In this document: positions 8,027-15,320 of the stretch, one piece after another
Layout: each line of letters starts with the position of its first letter
How positions within the stretch are numbered: position 1 is the stretch's first letter
Assembly: GCF_027257935.1 (NCBI RefSeq)
Contig: NZ_JANZKW010000001.1
Coordinates: 186,001 to 250,000 of the forward strand
Reading direction: 5' to 3'
From: Chitinimonas sp. BJYL2
Lineage (GTDB): Bacteria; Pseudomonadota; Gammaproteobacteria; Burkholderiales; Chitinimonadaceae
DNA: 64,000 bases
Translations under genes and position numbers: made by a program
The notes under the pieces: generated by a model
What the model saw: only the letters and a program-made list of their open reading frames with translations
The model's database searches: none
Told to the model about the DNA's origin: nothing

Positions 8027-9205
8027 ATGCACGATCACGACGACCTCCCCGCCACTCGCCTCACTCACCGTGGCCGCAACCCGAAATCCGAGGAAGGCAC
8101 GGTCAACCCCGCGGTGGTGCGTGCCTCCACCATGCTGTTCCCGAACGCGGACAGCCTGCGCAAAGCCGATGGCACGCGGCGCAGTTATGGTCGCCATGCC
8201 ACCGATACCACGCTAGCACTCGAAGACGCGCTATGCGCCGCCGAGCAGGCCGATGCCTGCCTGCTGACGCCATCGGGTCTCTCGGCGATCACCACCACGC
8301 TGCTGGCACTGCTGCAGCCCGGCGATCACCTGCTGATGACCGATTCGGCCTACGACCCGACACGGCTGTTCTGCGAAGGTCTGCTCAAACGCATGGGCAT
8401 TTCGACGAGCTATTACGATCCGCTGATCGGTGCCGGCATTGCCGCGCTGATCCAGCCCAATACCCGGGTCGTGTGGGTGGAATCACCGGGCTCGCATACG
8501 TTTGAAGTGCAGGATGTCCCGGCCATTGCCGCGGCCGCCCATGCGGCCGGCGCGCTGGTCGTGGCCGACAGCACCTGGGCCACGCCGCTGGGTTGGGATG
8601 TGTTTGCGCTAGGTGTCGATGTGTCGGTGCATGCCGCCACCAAGTACATCGTCGGGCATTCCGATGTGCTGATGGGCGCCATCCTGTGCAAATCGCCACT
8701 CGAAAAAACCCTGCGCGCCACCTACCGGCAGCTGGGTGTTTCCATCGGTGGCGATGATGCCTACCTGGCCCTGCGCGGCTTGCGCACGCTGGCGGCGCGT
8801 TTGACCACGCATCGCGATAACAGCCGCCAAGTAGCGGACTGGTTGCGGGAACAGCCACAAGTGGCCAGCGTGCTTTACCCGCCGCTACCGGGTGCGCCGG
8901 GTCATGATCTGTATCTGCGCGATTTCAACCCGGCCTATGCATGTGGCCTGTTTGGCGTGGTCTTTGCCGAGGGCACCACGGCAGCACAGGTCAATAAACT
9001 GGTCGATGCCACACGCCTGTTCGGTATTGGCTACAGCTGGGGCGGTTACGAGAGCCTGATCATCCCATCCGACCCCGGCAGCCACCGTGCCGTCACTAGC
9101 GAGCGCTGGCGTGGCAAGGCGATGGTGCGGCTGCATATCGGGCTCGAAGACCCGGCCGACCTGATCGCTGATCTGGCCGCCGGGCTGGTGGCGATGAAAG
9201 CTTAA
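8027..9205 (+). CDS. metC: Cystathionine beta-lyase (trans-sulfuration PLP enzyme)
   Basis: A 392-residue Cys/Met-metabolism PLP enzyme. It would cleave cystathionine to homocysteine, pyruvate and ammonia in methionine synthesis. Motifs: the early SYGRHATDTTLALEDAL substrate/PLP region, LTPSGLSAITTTLLALLQPGDH, VVADSTWATPLGW, and the PLP lysine in HAATKYIVGHSD (about residue 208). The C-terminal SWGGYESLI is the MetC-type ending. The ATG at 8027 has a GGAA-type site 8-9 bases ahead; an upstream TTG frame start is unlikely. Cystathionine gamma-lyase or gamma-synthase are less likely by the SWGGYESL motif. It is divergent from the SAM-II-like leader. Confidence 0.88.
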   Translation: MHDHDDLPATRLTHRGRNPKSEEGTVNPAVVRASTMLFPNADSLRKADGTRRSYGRHATDTTLALEDALCAAEQADACLLTPSGLSAITTTLLALLQPGDHLLMTDSAYDPTRLFCEGLLKRMGISTSYYDPLIGAGIAALIQPNTRVVWVESPGSHTFEVQDVPAIAAAAHAAGALVVADSTWATPLGWDVFALGVDVSVHAATKYIVGHSDVLMGAILCKSPLEKTLRATYRQLGVSIGGDDAYLALRGLRTLAARLTTHRDNSRQVADWLREQPQVASVLYPPLPGAPGHDLYLRDFNPAYACGLFGVVFAEGTTAAQVNKLVDATRLFGIGYSWGGYESLIIPSDPGSHRAVTSERWRGKAMVRLHIGLEDPADLIADLAAGLVAMKA

Positions 9206-9206
9206 C

Positions 9207-9226
9207 GGACAGCCGCGAGGCTGTCC
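9207..9226 (+). terminator. Stem-loop just after metC
   Basis: A perfect 8-base stem (GGACAGCC/GGCTGTCC) with a GCGA tetraloop begins one base after the metC stop codon. No T-run follows, so it may be an RNA-stabilising 3' hairpin or a weak terminator. Confidence 0.5.
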
Positions 9227-9630
9227 CGGCCCACCCGAATGTGCCACGCGCATGGCCGCGCTGATCGACACCGAAGCACTCAAGCAGCGCCGCGAGCCCA
9301 GCGCAGGCCTCCGGCCACGAAAGCCGCAAGCAGGGTATGGCAGGTGCGTGAATGACTGGATGCAGGAAATTGCCACCCGCTTTGGCGTCCTGTGCGCCAC
9401 GGCAGGTAGGGCCATCTAGGAGACTGAGATGTGCGATTGCAAGACCTGACCCCAGTTCTCCTTCTTCGGCAGCAGTACATTCTGGGTAGCGACTTCGGCC
9501 ATATACCTCGAGTTTGGCGTTGTCCATCTCATTCGTCGCGCCACAACGACAGTACCAATGCGCCCTGAGCACCTTGGCCGATGGCTACAATTGCTGCCGC
9601 ACAATCGGTGCTACGCTAGGAAAGCCTCCT
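9227..9630. other. Non-coding stretch with apparent gene remnants before the kinase island
   Basis: About 400 bases with no convincing gene. Short open pieces such as 9252-9419 (plus strand, begins MAALIDTEALKQRREPSAG) and a minus-strand piece around 9420-9530 look like decayed ends of larger genes; I cannot name them. A near-consensus -10 box TACAAT at 9586-9591 lies about 40 bases before the kinase ATG and could drive it, but no good -35 box is seen. Confidence 0.4.
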
Positions 9631-11790
9631 ATGAGCCCGCATCCCGCAGCCGGGTTGCCAGCGCAAATCCTGCATTACCAGCTAGGTGACAAACTAGGCG
9701 AAGGCGGAACTGGCGAGGTTTTTTCCGCCTGGGACCAACAGCTGCATCGCCATGTCGCCATCAAGCGCCTGAAGCCTGCACTTAGCGAGCTTGACGCGAA
9801 TCTGCTCAGCGAGGCCCGCCTGGGTGCCAGCTTGTCTCACCCTGCCTTTGTACGGATCCATACAGTACTGACACAGGACTCGCGCACTTGGTTGGTGATG
9901 GAGCGCGTGCAAGGCCAGACTTTGACCAGCCTGCTGCAGCACGGTGCCCTACCTGCTTGGCGCGCAATCAGCCTGGTGGCTCAGGCCGCCAGCGCGCTGG
10001 CTACGGCGCATCAAGCCGGTCTGGTGCATGGCGATCTCAAGCCCGCCAATCTGATGCTGACCGATGACGACCAGCTGCGCATACTCGACTTCGGGCTGGC
10101 ACAGCAAACAGACCCGCTGGCCACGCATACAGGCGGTGTGACCGAGCCTAGCGGTACGCTTGCTTATATGGCACCCGAGCTATTGCGTGGCCAGCCGCCC
10201 AGCCCGGCTTCCGATATCTATGCGCTTGGCCTGGTGCTATATGAGCTGTTAAACGGTGCTCGCCCCTATGCCGAGCTGCAAGGGATTGCGCTCGCCACGG
10301 CAAGGCTGCAGGCCAGCACGCCGCCACCGCTGCCTAAAAACCTCGCTCCAGACCTGCAGGCCCTGATCCAAGCCATGCTTGCGCCAGTACCCAGCGCACG
10401 GCAGGCCAGCATGGCGGAGGTAGCCCGCAAACTACAGCGCCATGCCGCCCAAGATACCGAGAGACCCAACTCCGTACCGGCGCCTAGGCGAACCTTCCAT
10501 CTTTGGGGCGGTGTGGCCCTCTTGCTCACCCTCAGTCTGGCCATGGCATGGCGGCCAACGCCACCTGCACCTGCCACCGCATTAGAGCCACAACAACAAT
10601 CTGATCAAGTACGCCTACAACGGGGCGAAGCGTGGTTACGTCACTTTGATCGCGACGGTGCGCTGGCTTCGGCTACCCAAGATTTCCAGCAAGTACTGGC
10701 TCATCAACCGCGCCACGCTGCTGCAGCTGCATTGCTCGCGTTGAGCTATGCACTGCGCTACACCAACGACGGGCGCGACGAGGCCTGGCTGCGTCTCGCC
10801 GAAGCAAGCGCCAAGCAGGCGCTGCATGAGGACGACCAGCTGGCACTCGCGCACGCGGCGAAGGCTTGGGTACTTGAGTACCAGGGCAAGCTGGATTTGG
10901 CCTTGCTGGCTTATGACCGTGCCTTGCGCCTTGATCCGAGCAACCTGTATGCGCTCAATGGCCGTCCGCGCACGCTGATGCAGCAATCGCGCTTCAGTGA
11001 AGCCGAGGCAAGCATCAAGTCGGCCATGCAACGCCACCCACGGGAGCGGTTGTTGGTCGATCTACTAGGCAGCCTGTATTACAAGCAAGCGCGTTACCAG
11101 GAAGCTGAAGCCACCTTTCGCCGAAGCATTGTCCTGGAAGCCGATGCCGTGTTTGCGTATGCCAATCTCAACGCCACGTTACTGCGGCTGAATCGACCCG
11201 ACGAGGCGCTACAGGTGCTGCAACAGGGCCTGCGGATTCGCCCCGCCGGGGTGCTGTATTCCAACCTGGGCACGGTGCTGTTCAGCCAAGGGGACTATCT
11301 CGCCGCGGCCGAAGCCTTCGAGCACGCGGTATCGGCCAGCAAGGGCAGCCCGAACGACTATCTGAAATGGGCGAACCTGGCCGATGCACTGCGCTGGCTT
11401 CCTGGCCGGGAGCCGCGCTCGCGCGCCGCTTACCAACGCGCGCTGCAACTGATGGCCCCCTTGCTGGCGCGCGCTCCGGACGATCCGACCTACCTCTCAC
11501 GCGCAGCCCTATATGCGGCGCGGCTCGGCGACGCCCCGCAAGCTCTGGCGCTATTGGCGCGCTTGCCAGCCGGCAGGACACGTAACCCAGACTTGCAGTT
11601 CCGCCTGTGCATGGCCTATGAACTACTCCACCAGCGCTCACAGGCGCTAAAGTCTTTGCGGCAAGCGCTCCTGCTGGGCTATCCAGTCAATCTGGTCGAG
11701 TCCGAACCCGACCTGATGGCTTTGCGGCGCGACGCGCGCTATCCACAACTGATCCTGAGGAGGACCTTGCCCCGTGACCAACACTCATGA
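9631..11790 (+). CDS. Transmembrane Ser/Thr protein kinase with C-terminal TPR domain
   Basis: 719 residues. About 15-275 form a Hanks-type kinase: glycine loop LGEGGTGEVF, VAIKRL lysine, catalytic HGDLKPANLM (about 132), DFG (about 152) and APELLRG. The usual HRD arginine is replaced by glycine, so it is a non-RD kinase. One membrane helix (LWGGVALLLTLSLAMAW) at about 290-307 is followed by at least eight TPR-like repeats, predicted to be periplasmic. The ATG at 9631 has AGGAAAG upstream and is preferred to 9514. The 3' end overlaps the next gene, implying coupling. With the nearby FHA/sigma-54 activator it suggests a phosphorylation-controlled regulatory circuit. Confidence 0.88.
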   Translation: MSPHPAAGLPAQILHYQLGDKLGEGGTGEVFSAWDQQLHRHVAIKRLKPALSELDANLLSEARLGASLSHPAFVRIHTVLTQDSRTWLVMERVQGQTLTSLLQHGALPAWRAISLVAQAASALATAHQAGLVHGDLKPANLMLTDDDQLRILDFGLAQQTDPLATHTGGVTEPSGTLAYMAPELLRGQPPSPASDIYALGLVLYELLNGARPYAELQGIALATARLQASTPPPLPKNLAPDLQALIQAMLAPVPSARQASMAEVARKLQRHAAQDTERPNSVPAPRRTFHLWGGVALLLTLSLAMAWRPTPPAPATALEPQQQSDQVRLQRGEAWLRHFDRDGALASATQDFQQVLAHQPRHAAAAALLALSYALRYTNDGRDEAWLRLAEASAKQALHEDDQLALAHAAKAWVLEYQGKLDLALLAYDRALRLDPSNLYALNGRPRTLMQQSRFSEAEASIKSAMQRHPRERLLVDLLGSLYYKQARYQEAEATFRRSIVLEADAVFAYANLNATLLRLNRPDEALQVLQQGLRIRPAGVLYSNLGTVLFSQGDYLAAAEAFEHAVSASKGSPNDYLKWANLADALRWLPGREPRSRAAYQRALQLMAPLLARAPDDPTYLSRAALYAARLGDAPQALALLARLPAGRTRNPDLQFRLCMAYELLHQRSQALKSLRQALLLGYPVNLVESEPDLMALRRDARYPQLILRRTLPRDQHS

Positions 11791-12337
11791 AAAAAAGACC
11801 GACCGTGCCGCGATTGCTGTTTCCTTTGATCTGGAACAGAACACCCAGCAACTGACTTGGCGCATGGAGTCCGAACACCACCGCGATATCTATCAGGTTA
11901 CCGGCCGTGCCGCGGGCAGTGTGCTGCTTGATCCGACCGAGCCCATTGACGTGCTGATTACCGCTGGTGGCAAGCTCAAGACCTTCGGGGCTTTCCGCTT
12001 CGAGATCGTACAGTGCTGCGTCGTGACTACTCCGCATGTGATCGACAGCAACCAGCAGCATGGCCGTCAATTCGCCCCGCCTTCCCCTTTTGTGGGCCAA
12101 GGATCTGTGCGCGTCGTCACGCCGGATTTCTGGCAGCTGCATGAAGAAGTCGACAAGGACGGCTACCGGCGCTACGTGCTGCTAGCGAAGGACGTGCTTT
12201 ATGTGGGCGTCGCCCCAGGACGCTGGGAGCTTTCGGTGTTCCTTACCGTCCGGATCAGCTCCGAACAGGGTACGCTTGAGCGCACGTTCCGCTTCGACCC
12301 CGAAAGTGAAGTCGGCAATGGCACCCAGCCCAACTAA
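11774..12337 (+). CDS. Unknown protein coupled to the Ser/Thr kinase
   Basis: 187 residues, not recognised. It starts with GTG inside the last codons of the kinase gene (17-base overlap) with GAGGAGG 10 bases upstream, a typical coupled arrangement. No signal peptide or membrane helix is present. The sequence is rich in alternating beta-type stretches (AIAVSFDLEQNTQQLTW, RYVLLAKDVLYVGVA, WELSVFLTVRI), so a beta-sandwich is likely. It could be a kinase substrate or a relative of the small beta-rich operon proteins further on. It ends 3 bases before the convergent regulator gene. Confidence 0.75.
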   Translation: MTNTHEKKTDRAAIAVSFDLEQNTQQLTWRMESEHHRDIYQVTGRAAGSVLLDPTEPIDVLITAGGKLKTFGAFRFEIVQCCVVTTPHVIDSNQQHGRQFAPPSPFVGQGSVRVVTPDFWQLHEEVDKDGYRRYVLLAKDVLYVGVAPGRWELSVFLTVRISSEQGTLERTFRFDPESEVGNGTQPN

Positions 12338-12340
12338 GTT

Positions 12341-13876
12341 CTACTGATCGCCATCAAGCCGGCCACCACTCGCGCCGACACCCTGCTTCAGCAAGCCAAA
12401 CTGGTTCAGGCGCCGGCGCAGTGCCTCACGGGGTGCCTGCAAATGGTCGGCACAGGCATCCAGCGTCTGACCGCTGGCTTCAAAGGCTGCGCGTAGTTTC
12501 ATCTCATCGAGCTGATCCGGCTTGCAGATCGCATTGCTGGCCGCAATCAGCGCATAAAGAGAGGGACGCGAAATGCCGAGATCGCTGGCCGCCTGCTGGA
12601 TGCGCCAGCGATTTCGGCGTAGCGCGCCGATCAATGTCTGTTCGTGCAAAGCAGACGGCACGACTCGCTCCGGCCGCGGCGTCGCGGTCACAACATCTGG
12701 TGAGGTAGCAGCGTTGCACAGCTCGCGCAGCAAAGCCGCAAGGCCGGCTGCATCCTCGGCGGCCAGCAATTGCAGCGCGCGGCCCACCACATGCTGAAGC
12801 TGACGAACATTGCCAGGCCAGTCATACCTGCATAGCGCGGTCAGCAAAGGTAAGGGCATGACCAGCGTTGCTTCGCTGGCCAGCAATACCTGCCGAATCA
12901 GTAGCCCAATATCCTCACGCCGCTGCCGCAAGGGTTGAATGCGGATCACAAATGCCTCCAGGCGTCGCAACAGCGGCTGATTGAAGCCCGTTGCCTGAAG
13001 ATCACGATCGGTGGCGGCGATCAGGCGCGCTTGGCTGGTTTCGACCTTGCTACTGCCCAACGGACGGTACTCGCCGTTTTCCAGCACGCGCAGCAGCATG
13101 GGCTGCACGCTGGCCGGCGCATCACCGATCTCATCAAGAAACAGCGTGCCATCGCCTGCTTCGGCAAAGTAGCCGCGCCGTGCCTGCTGGGCGCCGGTGT
13201 AGGCACCACGACTGGCGCCAAACAACTCGGCAGCCGCCAGCGATTCGCTCAACGTCGCCATATTTACCGCCACCAGCGGCAAAGCAGCACGTGCACTGGC
13301 GGCGTGCAGTGCTTGCGCCACGCGTTCCTTGCCACTCCCCGTTTCCCCCAGCAGCAAAACTGTTAGGTCCGTAGGGCCGACCTGCAGGACCTGATCACGT
13401 ATCCGCTGCATGCCGGCACTGACACCCAACAAGCCCGGCAAAGGGTTAGCACGCGGCAACTGGCGCAGCCAGTGCAGGCATAGCAGCACGGCACCCCCAA
13501 GGCCCAGCACTGCTCCGGCTTCGATGCGTGCTGCTGGCACATGCATTGGCGCCAATACTGGCAATCCATCCAGCTCAATCGCCATACGGCTGTCCGGCGG
13601 ACAAAGCCACAGGCTGTCGTCCTCCTCCCGCCGTATCCGCAAGCCAGCGCGGGCAATGGTCTGCCAGCCCAGCGGCAAACCCTCTGCAGCCCCAGGTGCA
13701 TAGAAAAGCGGCGCGTAGCGTTGCAGGCTCAGCTCGCCCGGCCCGCACGGGCCGATCAACTGTTCACCAATCCGGTTCATCTCGGGGTGCCATAGCACTG
13801 TCAGCCCCAAGGCCGGCGGCCCCTGCTCAAACAACCTGCTGATCGGCGAAGTTTGTGTGGTGTCGTTGTCGTGCAT
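12341..13876 (-). CDS. FHA-domain sigma-54-dependent transcriptional activator
   Basis: 511 residues. About 25-130 resemble a divergent forkhead-associated domain (IARAGLRIRREEDDSLWL, AGAVLGLGGAVLLCLHWL), expected to read phosphothreonine. The AAA+ domain has Walker A GETGSGKE (about 175), the sigma-54 contact loop GAYTGA (about 225) and FLDEIGDAP. Two Fis-type helix-turn-helix segments close the protein (RIQQAASDLGISRPSLYAL and a second about 40 residues later). There is no receiver domain, so a kinase/FHA input is implied. The ATG at 13876 was chosen over a TTG at 13918. It diverges from the operon at 14096 and probably activates it. Confidence 0.88.
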   Translation of the reverse strand: MHDNDTTQTSPISRLFEQGPPALGLTVLWHPEMNRIGEQLIGPCGPGELSLQRYAPLFYAPGAAEGLPLGWQTIARAGLRIRREEDDSLWLCPPDSRMAIELDGLPVLAPMHVPAARIEAGAVLGLGGAVLLCLHWLRQLPRANPLPGLLGVSAGMQRIRDQVLQVGPTDLTVLLLGETGSGKERVAQALHAASARAALPLVAVNMATLSESLAAAELFGASRGAYTGAQQARRGYFAEAGDGTLFLDEIGDAPASVQPMLLRVLENGEYRPLGSSKVETSQARLIAATDRDLQATGFNQPLLRRLEAFVIRIQPLRQRREDIGLLIRQVLLASEATLVMPLPLLTALCRYDWPGNVRQLQHVVGRALQLLAAEDAAGLAALLRELCNAATSPDVVTATPRPERVVPSALHEQTLIGALRRNRWRIQQAASDLGISRPSLYALIAASNAICKPDQLDEMKLRAAFEASGQTLDACADHLQAPREALRRRLNQFGLLKQGVGASGGRLDGDQ

Positions 13877-13928
13877 GCGGCTAGGCCTTGTTGGTGAGCG
13901 CAGGCCGCGTAAGGGCAAGCGCTTTACA

Positions 13929-13941
13929 TGTCAAATTGACA
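13929..13941. promoter_or_regulatory. Palindrome, candidate upstream activator site
   Basis: TGTCAA-A-TTGACA, a perfect 13-base palindrome in the intergenic region, about 75-90 bases upstream of the sigma-54 promoter and about 55 bases before the regulator start. Position and symmetry fit an enhancer-type site for the Fis-like HTH of the divergent activator and possible autoregulation. Binding is inference. Confidence 0.55.
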
Positions 13942-14003
13942 GATTCCTTACATAAATATCGGCAAAAACGCACAAAAAACAGCCAATCTCGACCATTTTC
14001 ATC

Positions 14004-14020
14004 CTGGCACAGAACTTGAG
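14004..14020 (+). promoter_or_regulatory. Sigma-54 (RpoN) promoter of the MACPF operon
   Basis: CTGGCACAGAACTTGAG matches the -24/-12 consensus: TGGCAC for -24 and TTGA in place of TTGC for -12, with the invariant GG and the G of GC correctly spaced by 10 bases. The expected start is near 14030, leaving a leader of about 65 bases before the ATG at 14096. Confidence 0.75.
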
Positions 14021-14095
14021 ATGAGGTACGTACGGCAGCGCTGACAAGCAGCTTTAGCCGTCTCAAGTACTTAAACCCAACCAGGAGGTATCACC

Positions 14096-14431
14096 ATGAA
14101 TCCCGCTGAATCCGGCCAAACCGCACTGCACGTCCAACATATCGCCTGTGTAAATAACGCCGGCTTTGTCATGGACTTCAAAGTCAGCAACCGTGATGGC
14201 CACAAAGCTGGCGACTCCGGCGGTTATCCGATCAACCAAGTTCGCAGCATCGACGTAGCCACACTCCAGTTCAACGGCCGCGGCGCCGAAGTGGGCGAGG
14301 AAATCCACCCCGTCGTGCATGCCCATGCCGGTGTCACCAAGGAGGGCCCGACCGTGCGGTATGCACCTAATGGCCAGACCGCCACGTACACAGTCACAGG
14401 CACTACGCTGATCTACAGCATTAACCGCTGA
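14096..14431 (+). CDS. Small beta-rich protein, first gene of the sigma-54 operon
   Basis: 111 residues, no signal peptide. The pattern IACVNNAGFVMDFKVSN, a Gly-rich turn, then SIDVATLQF and a final TATYTVTGTTLIYSI suggests a compact beta-sandwich like those of small carbohydrate- or lipid-binding proteins. I cannot place it in a named family. A very strong AGGAGG site precedes the ATG. It is first in an operon ending with a MACPF-like protein and an exported protein. By analogy with fungal aegerolysins, which partner MACPF proteins, it might be a membrane-recognition partner, but no sequence motif proves this. Confidence 0.75.
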   Translation: MNPAESGQTALHVQHIACVNNAGFVMDFKVSNRDGHKAGDSGGYPINQVRSIDVATLQFNGRGAEVGEEIHPVVHAHAGVTKEGPTVRYAPNGQTATYTVTGTTLIYSINR

Positions 14432-14446
14432 GACAAGGGGCTAATC

Positions 14447-15205
14447 ATGAAACAGTTGATTTCTGGCGATCCGGTAGATTGGCTCAGCGACCGCGACAAT
14501 CTGCATGTGCGCTTCGGCCTCAATGTTGCAGACAGCGAAGGCCAGCAGCGCAACAAGGATGCCACCTTGCAGATGTTGACACAGGCACGCTTCAACTTCG
14601 CTCCGGATCGCATCTTCCCACAGGCTGTCATCGTCTCGCCCGGTGCCGCACTCTCGATCCAGGTCAAAAGTCGCGCGGACGTGGGGTTTGGTTATCGGGT
14701 CAGCACCGGCGCCGGTCCAGTCGCCGACCGGCTCTATGCGGTGGATGAACCCGATGCGAAGGGCTTTCGCACGAGCACGCTACGGCGATTTCAGGCAGAT
14801 CAGCATCTGATAACGGTCGACCGGCTGGCCGACAAAATCAATGCCTCTCGCGATGTGCAGCAGCTGCTGCCGCTGTGGTCCTGCGATATCTCGAGCTGGG
14901 CGGTACGGCAGTTCATGGAGCCGATCTCCAGCGGCGTCTTCAATGCGCAGAACCCACGCTTTGCGCGTCGCCCGCCACTGCCGGCGGCCAGGATATGGCA
15001 TGCCGCTGACGCGCTTGACGATGGAGGTGTCGCGACCCTGCAAGCGACGGCCGGCGTAGGAACGGCCGTGCGCGCCGGGGTGATCTGGGCTGATGGTGCT
15101 GCCGAACAGCAGTTCGAACGCATCGAGGTCCAGATCGAAGACGACCCAGTCAGCCAGCGTATCGGCTTGATGCAAGTCCACTTCTTTGTGCTCGAGCCCA
15201 ACTAA
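14447..15205 (+). CDS. Unknown 252-residue protein of the sigma-54 operon
   Basis: Not recognised. It is soluble, without signal peptide or membrane helix. The first half has alternating hydrophobic strands (NLHVRFGLNVADSEGQQ, AVIVSPGAALSIQVKS) and the middle a helical segment (LADKINASRDVQQLLPLW). The end (FERIEVQIEDDPVSQRIGLMQVHFFVLEPN) again looks beta. AAGGGG lies ahead of the ATG, 15 bases after the previous gene. It is co-transcribed with the MACPF-like gene; a hairpin in the 115-base gap after it may tune downstream expression. Confidence 0.75.
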   Translation: MKQLISGDPVDWLSDRDNLHVRFGLNVADSEGQQRNKDATLQMLTQARFNFAPDRIFPQAVIVSPGAALSIQVKSRADVGFGYRVSTGAGPVADRLYAVDEPDAKGFRTSTLRRFQADQHLITVDRLADKINASRDVQQLLPLWSCDISSWAVRQFMEPISSGVFNAQNPRFARRPPLPAARIWHAADALDDGGVATLQATAGVGTAVRAGVIWADGAAEQQFERIEVQIEDDPVSQRIGLMQVHFFVLEPN

Positions 15206-15233
15206 ACCGCCGCCCCCATCCGTACTTGGTCTG

Positions 15234-15259
15234 GGCTGCCAACGCACGCGCTGGCAGCC
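15234..15259 (+). terminator. Stem-loop within the sigma-54 operon
   Basis: Arms GGCTGCCA and TGGCAGCC, 8 bases each with a 10-base loop, lie between the 252-residue gene and the MACPF-like gene. With no T-run it is more likely an mRNA-processing or stability element than a full terminator. Confidence 0.4.
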
Positions 15260-15320
15260 ATGGCCCCCGGCTTGCCTAAACCAGGCCGGCGAGACGGGTG
15301 GCAACGGCAAGGAGATTCTC

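Noticed and set aside
9096-9572. Minus-strand open frame after metC as a gene
   Set aside because: It runs antisense into metC and lacks a ribosome-binding site; at most it includes a decayed fragment.
9575-9600. Sigma-54 promoter for the kinase gene (TGGCTACAATTGCT)
   Set aside because: The GG to GC distance is 8, not 10, so the spacing is wrong for RpoN.
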